Source: Actinomyces sp. oral taxon 414 (GTDB taxonomy: Bacteria; Actinomycetota; Actinomycetes; Actinomycetales; Actinomycetaceae). From it: a stretch of DNA of 64,000 nucleotides. The notes below the pieces were generated by a model. It saw nothing but the letters and a program-made list of their open reading frames with translations, had not been told where the DNA came from and did not search any database. Numbering within the stretch: the stretch's first letter is position 1; each line of letters opens with the position of its first letter. Location: positions 3,038,001-3,102,000 of the forward strand of contig NZ_CP012590.1 in the NCBI RefSeq assembly GCF_001278845.1, in the 5' to 3' direction. Both the position numbers and the translations under genes were made by a program. This document shows positions 1-9,661 of the stretch, in pieces.

Positions 1-1
1 C

Positions 2-193
2 TACATCTACGGCGAGCTGGTCGGCTCCGAGGACTCGGAGGCGAAGCTCGGCTCCGGCGAGGACTCCAGGCAGATCATCGTCCGCGTTCCCCCGCGCACC
101 GCGCCGGAGCCGGGCGAGACGGTCTACGTCCGCATCCGCCCCGGTCAGGAGCACATCTTCTCCGCCTCCACGGGCGAGCGCCTGCCCGCCTGA
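2..193 (+). CDS. ABC transporter ATP-binding protein, C-terminal end (MalK/UgpC-like), partial
   Basis: Only the last 63 codons lie in the window; the frame is open from base 2 to a TGA at 191-193. The residues read VYVRIRPGQEHIFSASTGER near the end, which resembles the C-terminal TOBE/regulatory region of MalK/UgpC-type ATPases that energise sugar import. The Walker motifs would lie upstream of the window, so the family call rests on the tail alone. A strong hairpin follows 57 bases later and probably ends the transcript. Confidence 0.6.
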   Translation, partial: YIYGELVGSEDSEAKLGSGEDSRQIIVRVPPRTAPEPGETVYVRIRPGQEHIFSASTGERLPA

Positions 194-250
194 CGCGCCA
201 TCGCGCGGCGCCGCCCACCGGCCGCAACTCATAACCGGCCGCGATTCATA

Positions 251-288
251 ACGGGCCCCGCCCCTCGGCAGCGAGGGGCGGGGCCCGT
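251..288 (+). terminator. Strong hairpin terminator after the ABC ATPase gene
   Basis: Perfect 17-bp inverted repeat (251-267 with 272-288) and a 4-base loop. There is no U-tract, which is common in G+C-rich actinobacteria. It sits between the ABC ATPase gene and the DUF4032 gene. Confidence 0.7.
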
Positions 289-403
289 CGCCCGTCCCCG
301 TACCACAACATCGCCGCAAACCGTTGGACCGACACGGCCGACGACGTCGGACCCGGACTCGCTTCAGTGCGCCTCTCGGCCGACTTCCTGAGAGAATACC
401 GCC

Positions 404-1789
404 ATGCCCCAGTCCATGCAGATCACCGCAGCGACGATCGACCCCGCGCTGCTCGACCTGCCGTGGGAGGTCCCGCTCGAGGCCTGGCCCGCCGAGGTGC
501 TCGCGGCGCTGCCCCGCGGCCTGTCACGGCACATCGTGCGCTTCGTCAACCTCTCCGGGCGCGTGATCGCCGTCAAGGAGATCGGCGAGTCCGTTGCCCA
601 CCGCGAGTACGAGCTGCTGCGCAACCTCGTGCGCCTGGGGGCCCCGTGCGTGACGCCCACCGCCGTCATCACGGACCGCGCCGACTTGTCCGGCGAGGCC
701 CTCAACTCCGTGCTCATCACCGAGCACCTGGCCTACTCCCTGCCCTACCGGGCCCTGTTCAGCCAGTACATGCGCCCCGAGACCGCCACCCGCCTCATCG
801 ACGCCCTCGCCGTCCTGCTCGTGCGGCTGCACCTGCTGGGCTTCTACTGGGGCGACGTCTCCCTGTCGAACACGCTCTTCAGGCGCGACGCCGGGGCCTT
901 CGCCGCCTACCTCGTCGACGCCGAGACCGGCGAGCTGCACACGGACGGCCTGACCGAGGGCAAGCGCCTGTACGACATCGACATCGCCCGCACCAACATC
1001 ATCGGCGAGCTCATGGACCTGCAGGCCGGGGCGCTGCTCGAGCCCAGCGTCGACACCATCGAGGTCGGCGACCGCATCGTCACCCGCTACACCGACCTGT
1101 GGAACGTCCTGACCGCCGAGGAGACCTTCCCGCTCAACGAGCGCTGGCGGGTGCGACAGCGCGTGGAACGGCTCAACGAGCTCGGCTTCGACGTTGGCGA
1201 GCTGTCCATGAAGACGACGGCGGACGGGCTCACCACGACGGTCGCCATCCAGCCCAAGGTGGTCGACGCCGGCCACTACCACCGTCAGGTCATGCGCCTG
1301 ACGGGCCTGGACGTCCAGGAGCGCCAGGGCCAGCGCATGCTCAACGACCTGGAGGCCTTCCGCGCCTACACCGGCCGGCAGGACCAGCCCATCGAGCTGG
1401 TCGCCCACGCCTGGCTCGCGACGGTCTTCGAGCCCACGATCCAGGCCGTGCCCATGGAGCTGCGCCGCAAGATCGAACCGGCGGAGATATTCCACGAGGT
1501 CCTGGAGCACCGCTGGTACATGTCCGAGGCCCAGCAGCGGGACGTGCCCACGGAAGAGGCCGTGGCGGACTACGTGCACACCGTGCTGCCCCAGCACCGC
1601 GACGAGCAGTCCTACCTCTCCCTGGGCGACACCCAGGAGATGGCCGCCATCTTCGACGGCGGGGAGGAGGAGCACGAGCAGGTGCCGGCCGACGACGCCG
1701 AATTCGCTGCCCGCGATGAGGCCACCGCCGACGAGTACGAGCTCAACCCCATGGGCTTCACCGCCGGCATGAAGTTCAAGGGCGAGTAG
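404..1789 (+). CDS. DUF4032 domain protein with kinase-like (Kdo/WaaP-type) N-terminal half
   Basis: 461 residues. The N-terminal half looks like a lipopolysaccharide-kinase fold: a lysine in VIAVKEIGE (about residue 58) and a catalytic-loop-like GDVSLSNTLF (150-159, Asp151/Asn156). The C-terminal half matches the DUF4032 proteins conserved in actinobacteria, followed by an acidic tail. The substrate is unknown. It is a lone gene, with a terminator upstream and the IS-bearing repeat arm 46 bases downstream. The ATG at 404 is the first start that keeps the whole conserved region; its ribosome binding site is weak. Confidence 0.8.
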   Translation: MPQSMQITAATIDPALLDLPWEVPLEAWPAEVLAALPRGLSRHIVRFVNLSGRVIAVKEIGESVAHREYELLRNLVRLGAPCVTPTAVITDRADLSGEALNSVLITEHLAYSLPYRALFSQYMRPETATRLIDALAVLLVRLHLLGFYWGDVSLSNTLFRRDAGAFAAYLVDAETGELHTDGLTEGKRLYDIDIARTNIIGELMDLQAGALLEPSVDTIEVGDRIVTRYTDLWNVLTAEETFPLNERWRVRQRVERLNELGFDVGELSMKTTADGLTTTVAIQPKVVDAGHYHRQVMRLTGLDVQERQGQRMLNDLEAFRAYTGRQDQPIELVAHAWLATVFEPTIQAVPMELRRKIEPAEIFHEVLEHRWYMSEAQQRDVPTEEAVADYVHTVLPQHRDEQSYLSLGDTQEMAAIFDGGEEEHEQVPADDAEFAARDEATADEYELNPMGFTAGMKFKGE

Positions 1790-1876
1790 GGCCGGTCCCG
1801 CCACCTCCTCTTCGCCGCGCTCGCCGCGCTCGCCGAGACCGGCGGAAACGGCACGCGAGACCGGCGGAAAATGTCA

Positions 1877-3132
1877 TGTCTCATGACTTCTGGCAGTGCC
1901 AGATGTTGTGATACGTCTCGGGCGATCCTGGGGTATGGCGCGTGAGATCAGTCTTTCCAAGCGGTTGAAGATCGTGGAGTTCGTCCCCTCGGGCCCCGGG
2001 AGTACACGGGCGTTCTGCCGGCGCATGGGCGTCTCGCTGCGCAGTTTCTACCGCATCCGCTCCCGGTGGTCGGGATCGGGGACGTCCTGGCTCCACCCGG
2101 CCTCACGCGCGCCCCGGCGCCCCCGCCGCCGCTACGGGCCCGACGTGGAGGCGGCCGTGGCGGCCGGGCACGCCGAACTGACCGGCCGGGGCCTGGATGC
2201 GGGCGGCATCACCATCCGCTTCCACCTCCAGCAGCAGGGGATGGACCCCCTGCCCAGCGTCGCCACCATCAACCGGATCCTGGCCCGCAACGGCCCCTCC
2301 CGCGTCCAACGGGCCAAGCGTCCCCGCTCGTCCCACAACCCGCTTCGCCCGATCCCGGACCTGCGAACTGTGGCAGCCCGACGCCTTCGAAGTGGCCCTG
2401 ACCGGCGGGGACAGGGCCACCGTCTACCAGATCATCGACGACGCCTCCCGGTTGTGCATCGCCCTGACCGCCCGGACGCGGGCGGCCAACCCCGCCGACG
2501 CCATTGACGTCCTGGCCCGGGCCATCGCCGCTCACGGGCGGCCCGTAGCGGTCTTGACCGACAACGGGGCGGCCCCCGACACCCACCGCCGGGGCCTGCC
2601 CTCCAGCACCGAGCTCTACCTGGCGTCTTTGGGAGTGGCGCCCATCTCCGGATCTCCCCGGACACCCCCAGACCCAGGGCAAGACCGAACGCTCCCACCA
2701 CCCCGCCCGCAAATGGCTCGCGGCGCACCCCGCCACCACCCTCACCGACCTTCAGATCGTCCTGAACGAGCTTTCGCGACGTCTACAACAATCACCGCCC
2801 CCACCAGGCGTTCAGCCCCGTATGCACCCCGGCCGCGGCCTGGGCGAGGATGAGCCGGGCGCCCGAACCCACCGCCCCCATCGACCCCGACGATCTGCTC
2901 GCCGCCCCCGAGCACACCACTCGCACGGTCCGCTCGCGCGGCGTACTGTCCTACCAGGGTCACACCCTCTACCTCGGCATCCAGTGGGCCGGCGAACCCA
3001 TCCGACTGACCCACGCCCCCGGCCGACTCACCCTGACCCACGCGACCACCAAACGCCACCTCACCACCATCACCTGGCCGCCCCCCACCCCCTACACCAA
3101 CCTCACCGACCACTGCCAGAAGTCATGAGACA
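1877..3132 (+). mobile_element. IS481-like insertion sequence, copy 1 (1,256 bp)
   Basis: Bounded by perfect 22-bp terminal inverted repeats (1877-1898 and 3111-3132) beginning TGTCTCATGACTTCTGGCAG. The TGT start, the length and one DDE transposase with an rve-type core fit the IS481 family. No target duplication is visible: TGTCA lies to the left and AACCT to the right. A second copy in opposite orientation lies at 14165-15420. Confidence 0.85.
1935..3128 (+). pseudogene. IS481-like transposase, broken by several frameshifts (copy 1)
   Basis: The start is ATG 1935. The N-terminal HTH region (SLSKRLKIVEFV, then CRRMGVSLRSFYRIRSRW) reads in one frame to about 2360. The core (ELWQPDAFEVALTGG, then QIIDDASRLCIALTAR) is in a second frame, and the later parts (QGKTERSHHPARKW; then YNNHRPHQAFSPV to the end) need at least two more shifts. 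Because every segment is recognisable, this is a recently broken gene, unless frameshifting is programmed. Copy 2 carries exactly the same breaks. Confidence 0.8.
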
Positions 3133-3137
3133 AACCT

Positions 3138-3157
3138 CTGCCAGAAGTCATGAGACA
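3138..3157. repeat. Extra partial IS end next to copy 1
   Basis: CTGCCAGAAGTCATGAGACA repeats the last 20 bases of the IS right end only five bases outside the element. The mirror-image copy is at 14140-14159. It may remain from an earlier insertion or an imprecise transposition at the same site. Confidence 0.8.
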
Positions 3158-3162
3158 ACACA

Positions 3163-3220
3163 AAACCGGCGGAAACGACACGCGAAACCGGCGGAAACGA
3201 CACGCGAAACCGGCGGAAAG
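3163..3220 (+). repeat. CCGGCGGAAA-type intergenic repeat, three units
   Basis: Three tandem units of the form AAACCGGCGGAAACGACACGCG. The same unit appears at 1835-1873, 9520-9592, 14064-14140, 15427-15485, 49441-49494 and 51257-51295, always between genes. Confidence 0.8.
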
Positions 3221-3296
3221 TGCACAACCCTGTGGATAACTGGGCCCGCCTTGTCGGTGGCGGGCGTCGTCCCGCCCGCGCGGAGGCGCCCCAACG

Positions 3297-3410
3297 CGCG
3301 AGATCGTCACTTAACCCGCGAGAACGTCTGCTAGAGGTACGTTCTCGCGGGTTAAGTGGCGTTCTCGCGGGTTACCCGGCGATCTCGCGGGTTAAGTGAC
3401 GATCTCGCGG
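3297..3410. repeat. 20-bp-period GATCTCGCGG array, locus 1
   Basis: From 3341 on, units G[TA]TCTCGCGGGTTA[AGTG/CCCG][GA]C follow each other with an exact 20-bp period (3341, 3361, 3381, 3401). Upstream (3297-3326) the same units run inverted, with a centre TCTGCTAGAGGTAC at 3327-3340. A related array at 13751-13866 has this centre reversed. Together with the repeats above it fills the 344-bp gap between the IS and the next gene. Confidence 0.8.
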
Positions 3411-3476
3411 ACCGCGGCACCGGTCTCCCGGACGCCCCGCCGCCCGCCGCCGACCCGCTGGCCCACCGGCCCCGCG

Positions 3477-4718
3477 TCAGGCCCCGAGCTCCTCGGCGAC
3501 CAGCGCCATCTCCTCGTCGGCGCGGCGCCGCAGCTCCTTGTGGCGCGTCCACGAGGCCAGCGAGGTCTCGGCGACGGCGTCGACCATGAGCAGCACGCCC
3601 ACCGCGATCAGCCCGCCGGGCAGGCGCCCGGTGCGCCCCCGGCGCCGGATGGCCGCCCCGATGAGGGCGCCGCCGAGCCCGGCCTCCAGGGCCGCCCCCG
3701 CGCGCACGAGCCACGGCGTCTCCGTCACGGCGCGCACGTAGGACTGCCAGAAGGCCGACCCCGGCACGGAGGGGTCCGCCAGCATGAGGCCCACGCTGCG
3801 GCCCACCGCATTGGATAGCCCGCGCGGCTCGTGCACGACGACGCCCGGCACCTCCACGGGCGCGAGCCGGCCGGTGAGCACCGACTCCACCCAGGCCGGC
3901 AGCCCGAGCGCCGCGAGCATCTGGGCCAGGCCCTCGATGCCCTCGACGGCGAGCGCGGCGGTCGCCGCCTCGACGTCGGCGTCGGGCACGGCCCGGGCGA
4001 TGAGCGAGGCATCCGTGGAGTCGGTGAGCATCTCGTTGACGAGCGCGGACAGGGCGGGCCCGGGCTCCTCGACCCCGCCCCACACGTAGCGCGAGGTCAT
4101 GGACCAGGAGTAGACGGCGTCGTCCTCGGACTCCCCGGTCAGGACGGCGCGCACGGTCATGTCGCGCTCGTCGACGCGGAAGATGATCGCCGGCAGGGAC
4201 TCGTCGTCCCAGCCGAAGGCACCCAGCTCCGCGCCCTCCCCGGAGTACATGACAATGCGCCGGTCGATACCGGGCGCGGAGGCCACGGCCAGGGGCCGCT
4301 CCAGGAGGGTCGCCTGCAGCGGCACCATGTAGGCGCTCAGCGGGGAGACGACGACAGTGCGCGACATGGGCGCGGGGCCGGCGCTCACCTCGGGCAGCTC
4401 GACGTCCTCGGGCAGGGCGTTGAAGGACGCCGGGCCGATGGTCACGTCCGCGCCGAGCTCGCGCGCCAGGCCCTCGACCAGCTCGGAGACCCCCGTCCCC
4501 GGCACGACGCCCCCGCGGCTGGGCGGGGTGACGGCCACGCGGCCCTCGGCGTCCAACAGCAGGGTGATGCTCAACAGGTGCGCGGTGGCCGGGTACCACT
4601 CCAGGCGCGCGACCACCGCGCGCTCGCGCAGACGGGCGGCGACGTCGTCGGGCGTGGATCCCGGGGCGACGAGCACGCCCTCGGTACGGTTCCAGCGCTG
4701 GGTGGCGTCCTGAGCCAT
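3477..4718 (-). CDS. Conserved hypothetical protein with C-terminal membrane segments
   Basis: 413 residues. I do not recognise the family. The first 300 or so residues are soluble-looking and acidic, without a signal peptide. The last quarter has a Gly/Ala-rich hydrophobic stretch (AGAALEAGLGGALIGAA), a basic RRRGRTGR turn and a second hydrophobic stretch (LPGGLIAVGVLLMVDAVAE), suggesting a tail anchored by two helices. The start at 4718 follows GAGGAGGG at about six bases; the upstream ATG would overlap that site. It sits alone between an array of repeats and rlmB. Confidence 0.6.
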   Translation of the reverse strand: MAQDATQRWNRTEGVLVAPGSTPDDVAARLRERAVVARLEWYPATAHLLSITLLLDAEGRVAVTPPSRGGVVPGTGVSELVEGLARELGADVTIGPASFNALPEDVELPEVSAGPAPMSRTVVVSPLSAYMVPLQATLLERPLAVASAPGIDRRIVMYSGEGAELGAFGWDDESLPAIIFRVDERDMTVRAVLTGESEDDAVYSWSMTSRYVWGGVEEPGPALSALVNEMLTDSTDASLIARAVPDADVEAATAALAVEGIEGLAQMLAALGLPAWVESVLTGRLAPVEVPGVVVHEPRGLSNAVGRSVGLMLADPSVPGSAFWQSYVRAVTETPWLVRAGAALEAGLGGALIGAAIRRRGRTGRLPGGLIAVGVLLMVDAVAETSLASWTRHKELRRRADEEMALVAEELGA

Positions 4719-4940
4719 CTGTGCCCTCCTCATTGTGACGGTGCGCCGGGCCCGCGATCCGGACCCGATCGGACCCATTGTGTCAGCAATGGGGCGCCCA
4801 CGGGCAGAGCGCGCCCTGCGCCCTGGGCGGATCGGCCGGATTCGGCCGGGGCCGGCGCGGGCGGCGGGCGGCGAGCGGCGAGCGGGCGGCGGAGACTCCG
4901 GGCGAGCGGCCAGCTCGGGCGACGGCCCCGCCCGCCGGCC

Positions 4941-5939
4941 TCAGTCCCGCCCCGAGCGCGCCCGACGCCGCAGCCGGTCGACCTCGTACAGGCCGATCCC
5001 CATGGCCACCGCGGCGTTGAGGGACTCCACGGTCCGAGAGATGGGGATCGCCACGACCGTGTCGCAGGTCTGGCGCACCAGGCGCGAGAGCCCGGCGCCC
5101 TCCGCCCCGGCGACCAGGACCAGCGGGCCGTCCGCGAGCGCGAGGTCGTCCACGACCCCCTCGCTGCGCCCGTCGAGCCCGACGACGAAGCAGCCCTCCT
5201 TCTTCAGCGCCGTCAGGGCGCGCACGAGGTTCGTCTCGCGGGCGACGGGCACCCGGGCGGCGGCCCCGGCCGAGACCTTCCACACGGTGGCGTTGACCCC
5301 GACGGAGCGCCGCTCGCCGATGACGACGCCGTCGGCACCGAAGGCCCCGGCGCTGCGCAGGACGGCCCCGAGGTTGTGGGGGTCAGTGATCTGGTCGAGG
5401 GCGACGAGCAGCGGCGTGCGCCCGGCGGCGCGGGCGCGTTCGAGCAGGTCGCGGGCGGTGACGTACTCGTAGGCGGGGATCTCGACGGCCACGCCCTGGT
5501 GGACGGCGCCCCCGGTCAGGGCCTCCAGGTCGAGCTTGGTGGTTTCCAGCACGGGGGCGCCCAGTAGCGCGGCGCGGCGCACGACGGCGGCGAGGCGGTC
5601 GTCGGTCGCGGAGGAGGAGGCCATGAAGACGCGGCTCATGGGCACCCCGGCGCGGGCGGCCTCGGCGACGGCGTTGCGCCCGCAGATGATCTCGTGGTCC
5701 TCGGGGACCTCGAAGCGGCGGCGGATCTTCTCCAGCTGTTTGGCGCGGGTGGGGCGGGCGGCGCGGGCTTCGGCCAGGGCCTTGGCGCGCGCCCGGGGGT
5801 GGCCGACGCGGTCCTCGGCCTTGGGCGTGGGGCCCCTGCCCTCCAGTCCCTGGCGGCGGTTGCCGCCCGAGCCCTTGGTCGGGCCCTTCTTGGTTCCGGG
5901 TCGGCGCTTGGCGCCGGGGTAGCGCTCGTTTCCGGGCAT
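4941..5939 (-). CDS. rlmB: 23S rRNA (guanosine-2'-O)-methyltransferase RlmB
   Basis: 332 residues of the SPOUT TrmH/RlmB family, which methylates G2251 of 23S rRNA with S-adenosylmethionine. All three SpoU motifs are present: NLGAVLRSAGAFGADGVVI, LVLVAGAEGAGLSRLV and IPISRTVESLNAAVAMGIGL. About 70 N-terminal residues rich in Lys, Arg, Gly and Pro precede the substrate-binding domain, as in other actinobacterial members. It follows cysS by 43 bases, matching the common ispF-cysS-rlmB order. Confidence 0.9.
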   Translation of the reverse strand: MPGNERYPGAKRRPGTKKGPTKGSGGNRRQGLEGRGPTPKAEDRVGHPRARAKALAEARAARPTRAKQLEKIRRRFEVPEDHEIICGRNAVAEAARAGVPMSRVFMASSSATDDRLAAVVRRAALLGAPVLETTKLDLEALTGGAVHQGVAVEIPAYEYVTARDLLERARAAGRTPLLVALDQITDPHNLGAVLRSAGAFGADGVVIGERRSVGVNATVWKVSAGAAARVPVARETNLVRALTALKKEGCFVVGLDGRSEGVVDDLALADGPLVLVAGAEGAGLSRLVRQTCDTVVAIPISRTVESLNAAVAMGIGLYEVDRLRRRARSGRD

Positions 5940-5982
5940 GGTGCGGTCCTTTCTGGGCCGGCATCGGGGCCGGCGGTCGGGG

Positions 5983-7545
5983 TCAGGCCAGGTGCCAGCG
6001 CGCCCCTGAGGCGCCGTCCTCGACGACGACTCCGGCCGCCGCGAGCCGCTCGCGCAGGGCGTCGGCGCGCGCCCAGTCCCTGGCGGCGCGGGCGGCGGCG
6101 CGCTCGTCGAGCAGGTCGCTCACGAGGCGGTCCAGGGCGGCGGTGGCGGCGGCGGCACTCCCGTCCGGTCCGACGCCCAGGACCCGGGCGCGCCAGGGCC
6201 GGGCGAGGGGGTCCAGGCCCAGGACGTCGAGCTGGGCGCGCAGGTCCAGGGCGGCCCCGGCGACGGCGCCGGCGTCGGGGGTCGGGGCGGCGAGCTCGGT
6301 GTTGAGCCGTTTGAGGGTGGCGTGGACCACCGCCATGGCGCCGGCCAGGCCCAGGTCGTCGTTCATGGCGGCGACGTATTCGGCCGGCAGGGCGCGGGCG
6401 CGGACCGCCTCGGCGGGGGCGTCCACCGCCCCGGCGGCGCCGGGCCCAGCGCCGTCGGGGCCGGCCCCGTCAGCCCCGTCAGCCCCACCAGCGCCGTCGA
6501 CCGCCTCCCGGGCGCGGACGACCGCACCGCTCAGACGCTCCCACAGGGCGGCGGCGTCGGCCAGGGTCTCCTCGGAGAATTCCACGGTGGAGCGGTAGTG
6601 GACGGTGCCCAGCGCCAGGCGCAGGACGGCGGGGTCGTAGACCCTCAGCAGCTCGGCGACGGTCAGCGAGTTGCCCAGGGACTTGCTCATCTTCTCGCCT
6701 TTGACGGTGACCCAGGCGTTGTGGACCCAGTGGCGGGCGAAGCCCCAGCCGGCGCCGTGGGACTGGGCCTGCTCGTTCTCGTGGTGGGGGAAGCGCAGGT
6801 CGATGCCTCCGCCGTGGATGTCGAAGGTCTCGCCCAGGTAGCGCCGGGACATGGCCGAGCACTCCAGGTGCCAGCCGGGCCGCCCGCGCCCCCAGGGGGC
6901 GTCCCAGGCGGCGTCGGCCGGTTCGGCGGGCTTGGCGGCCTTCCACAGGGCGAAGTCGCGCGGGTCGCGCTTGTCGGCCTCGACGGCCTGGTCGATCTGG
7001 GTCTCGTCCTCGGTGGTGGCCAGGTCCTCCAGCCGCTGGTGGGTCAGCGACCCGTAATCCGCCAGGGAGGCCACGTCGAAGTAGACGTTGCCGGACTCGC
7101 CGCGGTAGGCGTGGCCGGCGTCGAGCAGTCGCCCGACGAGGTCGAGCATCTCGGGGATGTGCCCGGTGGCCCGCGGCTCGTAGGTGGGGGCGGTCACGCC
7201 CAGGGCCCGGTAGGCGGCGTCGAATTCGCGCTCGTGGCGCTGGGCCCAGGCCCACCAGGGCTCGGGGGGGTCGGCGGCGGCGGACTTGGCGAGGATCTTG
7301 TCGTCGATGTCGGTGACGTTGCGGATGAGGCGGACCCGCTGGCCGCACCTCTCGAGCCAGCGGCGCAGGACGTCGAAGACGATGGCCGAGCGCATGTGGC
7401 CGATATGGGGCGAGCCCTGGACGGTGGCGCCACACAGGTAGATCGCAACCGTCCCGGGGGTGACGGTGGGCGCCAGGGGGACGACGGCGCGGGCGGCGGA
7501 GTCGTACAGGCGCAGGGCGGGCGCGGCGGTGGTCTGGGTACTCAC
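5983..7545 (-). CDS. cysS: Cysteine--tRNA ligase
   Basis: 520 residues, class I aminoacyl-tRNA synthetase charging tRNA-Cys. Signatures: zinc cysteine in [17 protein letters not shown] (with the HIGH motif), the second zinc region in [19 protein letters not shown], and [10 protein letters not shown] (KMSKS). An Ala/Gly-rich insert lies in the C-terminal helical part. The start is GTG 7545; TAGTCT stands exactly six bases upstream, suggesting a leaderless transcript separate from ispF, which ends 175 bases away. It is followed by rlmB. Confidence 0.95.
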   Translation of the reverse strand: MSTQTTAAPALRLYDSAARAVVPLAPTVTPGTVAIYLCGATVQGSPHIGHMRSAIVFDVLRRWLERCGQRVRLIRNVTDIDDKILAKSAAADPPEPWWAWAQRHEREFDAAYRALGVTAPTYEPRATGHIPEMLDLVGRLLDAGHAYRGESGNVYFDVASLADYGSLTHQRLEDLATTEDETQIDQAVEADKRDPRDFALWKAAKPAEPADAAWDAPWGRGRPGWHLECSAMSRRYLGETFDIHGGGIDLRFPHHENEQAQSHGAGWGFARHWVHNAWVTVKGEKMSKSLGNSLTVAELLRVYDPAVLRLALGTVHYRSTVEFSEETLADAAALWERLSGAVVRAREAVDGAGGADGADGAGPDGAGPGAAGAVDAPAEAVRARALPAEYVAAMNDDLGLAGAMAVVHATLKRLNTELAAPTPDAGAVAGAALDLRAQLDVLGLDPLARPWRARVLGVGPDGSAAAATAALDRLVSDLLDERAAARAARDWARADALRERLAAAGVVVEDGASGARWHLA

Positions 7546-7720
7546 CGGGCCAGACTACCGGCCCGTCCGGCCGGGACCGGGAGGCGGGGGCCGCCCCGGC
7601 TGTCTCGGCCGCCCCGCCGGCGCCGCCGGCCGGAGCTGGGCGCTGGCCGCCCTCGCCGGACCGGAGCTTCGGCCGGAACCGGGCGCCGTCGGAGCCGGGC
7701 GTCGGCCGCCCCACCGGCGT

Positions 7721-8281
7721 CTACTCGCCGACGGGGCGGACCAGGGCCGTCGCCACGGCGAGCAGGCCCTCCTCGCGTCCGAGGAAGCCCAGGCGGTCGG
7801 TGGTGGTCGCGGAGAAGGAGACGTCGGCCCCGGCGGCGGCCGACAGGGCGGCGCGGGCCTCGACCGCGCGGGCGGACACGCGGGGCCGGGCGCCGACGAG
7901 CTGGACGGCGACGTTGCCGATCTCGTAGCCGGCGGCGCGCACGCGCCGCGCCGCCTCGGCCAGCAGCACCGCCCCGGAGGCGCCTCTCCACCGCGGCTCG
8001 GCGGTGCCGAAGTTGGAGCCGAGGTCCCCCAGCCCCGCGGCGGAGAAGAGGGCGTCGCAGCAGGCATGGGCGACGACGTCGCCGTCGGAGTGGCCCTCCA
8101 GGCCCGGCTCGCCCGGCCAGGTCAGGCAGGCCAGGTGCAGGGGCGCGCCGGGCTCGGCGGCGAAGGCGTGGACGTCGACGCCGATGCCGGTGCGCGGCAG
8201 GGGCGGGCGGGCGCCGGACGCCCTAGTGGGCCTGCGCGGAGGGGCGGGGGCGTCGTCGGGGGCGTCGTCGGGCTGCGTCAT
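7721..8281 (-). CDS. ispF: 2-C-methyl-D-erythritol 2,4-cyclodiphosphate synthase
   Basis: 186 residues. It converts CDP-ME-2-phosphate to MEcPP in the non-mevalonate isoprenoid pathway. Metal-site motifs are GVDVHAF and [17 protein letters not shown], followed by [14 protein letters not shown] and the [15 protein letters not shown] substrate region. The ATG at 8281 is preferred over an in-frame start 135 bases upstream because the extra residues look like untranslated Pro/Arg-rich sequence. About 30 N-terminal residues precede the domain. No ispD is adjacent in this window. Confidence 0.92.
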   Translation of the reverse strand: MTQPDDAPDDAPAPPRRPTRASGARPPLPRTGIGVDVHAFAAEPGAPLHLACLTWPGEPGLEGHSDGDVVAHACCDALFSAAGLGDLGSNFGTAEPRWRGASGAVLLAEAARRVRAAGYEIGNVAVQLVGARPRVSARAVEARAALSAAAGADVSFSATTTDRLGFLGREEGLLAVATALVRPVGE

Positions 8282-8429
8282 GGCCGACAGTGTGCCCCAT
8301 GCCGGCGGCGGGCCCGCAACGGGGCCGCGGCGGATGCGCGGGGCGCGCGGACCGGCCGCCGCGACCGCGCGTCGCCCCGCCCGCCGGAGCGGGTGATCCT
8401 CGCCCTGGGCGCGCACATTGCGGTTCGGT

Positions 8430-8435
8430 TACGCT
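8430..8435 (+). promoter_or_regulatory. -10 element TACGCT of a probable leaderless promoter
   Basis: TACGCT followed by six bases and then ATG 8442. The same spacing recurs in front of many genes here, so transcription probably starts at the start codon. No convincing -35 box was seen. Confidence 0.5.
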
Positions 8436-8441
8436 GTCATC

Positions 8442-8912
8442 ATGATCATCTGGCGCGGATGGGGCATTATCGGTTTTCTCCTTATCGGTCTGGGTATAGC
8501 TGCGGTCACGGGGCTGACCGGCCAGAACGGGACGGGCAGTCCCGCCGGAACCGTGTCCCTGGGCGCGGGCTTCCTGCTCGGCGGCGCGATCTGCGCGGTC
8601 TTCGGGTACTGGCTCAATGTGGCGCGCCCGAGGCAACAGGTCGGCGGATACGTGGAGGACCTGCGCCAGGACCTGTGGCAGCGGGTGCGCGAGGGCTCGT
8701 TCCAGGTCGAGCCCGGGGCGGCGGCGCCGCGCGACGAGGCCGAGGCGACGCAGCAGGTCGAGCACATCGTCGTCCAGCAGAGGCCGATGATCGAGCGGCG
8801 GCTGCGCAACCGGAACTCCCTGTTCTTCATCCCCCTGCAGTGGCTGGGCGGCGCGGTCGCCGTCGGCGGCGTCGTTCTCGCGCTCATGGGGCTGCTGGGC
8901 ACGACCCTGTGA
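8442..8912 (+). CDS. Small membrane protein, two or three transmembrane helices
   Basis: 156 residues of unknown function. Hydrophobic helices lie at about residues 5-25 and 38-58, a charged cytoplasmic-looking middle (VEDLRQDLWQRVREGSF) follows, and a C-terminal helix reads GGAVAVGGVVLALMGLL. The start at 8442 is preferred over an earlier GTG because TACGCT lies six bases before it, the pattern of a leaderless promoter. It is divergent from ispF. Confidence 0.6.
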   Translation: MIIWRGWGIIGFLLIGLGIAAVTGLTGQNGTGSPAGTVSLGAGFLLGGAICAVFGYWLNVARPRQQVGGYVEDLRQDLWQRVREGSFQVEPGAAAPRDEAEATQQVEHIVVQQRPMIERRLRNRNSLFFIPLQWLGGAVAVGGVVLALMGLLGTTL

Positions 8913-9519
8913 CCGGACCACGGGGGCGAAGACGGGCGGGACCCGATTCTGACGCCCCGGGCGGGCCCGAGGAACGGGGCCCGAGTCCAGCTGGGGCGCG
9001 TGGGGGCGCGTTTCTCCGCGGACGTCCGCGGATGCGGAGACTCCCGAGTCCAGTGGGGCACGTGGGGGCGCGGGGGATCCGATCGGGGTCGGGCCTGAAC
9101 GCCGGCGCCGCCGGAAGCGCCGTCGTGGCCCCGGCCCGCCCGGAACCCGGGCCCGGACCCCTCCGGATCACGGTCCCGTCTCGCGGCCCGTCCGCCGTTG
9201 CACGAGTGCATCTCATTTCCCGGCTCTCTCCCAGGCGTCCGCCAGGAGAACCCCCAGGTCCGGCGGGTTGCATGTGACTCACCGCCGGGCGGGGATGCCG
9301 CCAGGGTTGGGGAGCCCGATGACCGGTCCCATCTCCGAGGCGGCCATGGGTACAAGGGAGCCCGCGGCCGTCGTCCCGGCGAAGGAGGGACCTCCTCACC
9401 GGGCGTGGGAATCCGGAGGTCGAGCCCCTCGACGACGGTGGCCCGCGGGGCCGGGACGCCTGTCCCGAACCCGCGGGCCGCACTCCCCCGCCCCCATCGC
9501 CCTCACCGCCCTCGTCGCC
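8913..9519. other. Gene-free stretch with short repeats
   Basis: No convincing gene. It contains a 30-bp direct repeat, CCGAGTCCAG[C]TGGGGC... at 8981-9010 and 9044-9072. Between the repeats is a perfect 18-bp palindrome, TCCGCGGACGTCCGCGGA (about 9015-9032). The remainder to 9519 is unstructured G+C-rich sequence; open frames through it have no family features. Confidence 0.6.
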
Positions 9520-9592
9520 GAAACCGGCGGAAACGACACGCGAGACCGGCGGAAACGACATTCGATTCGATGCATCCGGTCGTCTGAGCGCC
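9520..9592 (+). repeat. CCGGCGGAAA-type repeat with TTCGATTCGATGCATC tail
   Basis: Two CCGGCGGAAA units are followed by ACATTCGATTCGATGCATCC and GGTCGTCTGAG. The same tail occurs, inverted, at 14064-14098 and, shorter, at 49471-49490, so the tail belongs to the repeat family. Confidence 0.8.
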
Positions 9593-9661
9593 CCGGGACC
9601 GCCGACCGACCGCCGGCCGACCGCCGACCGCCCCCTCCGAGGGGCCCGCGACGGCGCAGGT

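Larger units (their letters stand above)
1835..3202. repeat. Left arm of a 1,368-bp inverted repeat
   Basis: Identical, as far as I could compare by eye and by translation, to the reverse complement of 14095-15462. The arm holds the whole IS481-like element, 42 bp of flank on its left and 70 bp on its right. Positions in the two arms sum to 17297. The flanks are CCGGCGGAAA-type repeats, so identity runs past the IS ends. Confidence 0.9.

Noticed and set aside
524..1804. Long open frame on the minus strand opposite the DUF4032 gene
   Set aside because: High G+C makes long antisense frames common; its translation is low-complexity Val/Leu/Gly/His and matches no family, while the plus frame is a recognisable protein.
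3231..3239. Perfect DnaA-box 9-mer (TGTGGATAA, complement TTATCCACA)
   Set aside because: It is a single box in a repeat-rich gap, with no cluster, no A+T-rich unwinding region and no dnaA or dnaN nearby, so it is not an origin.
3297..3410. CRISPR-like regular repeats
   Set aside because: The 20-bp units are contiguous without spacers, partly inverted, and no cas gene is near.
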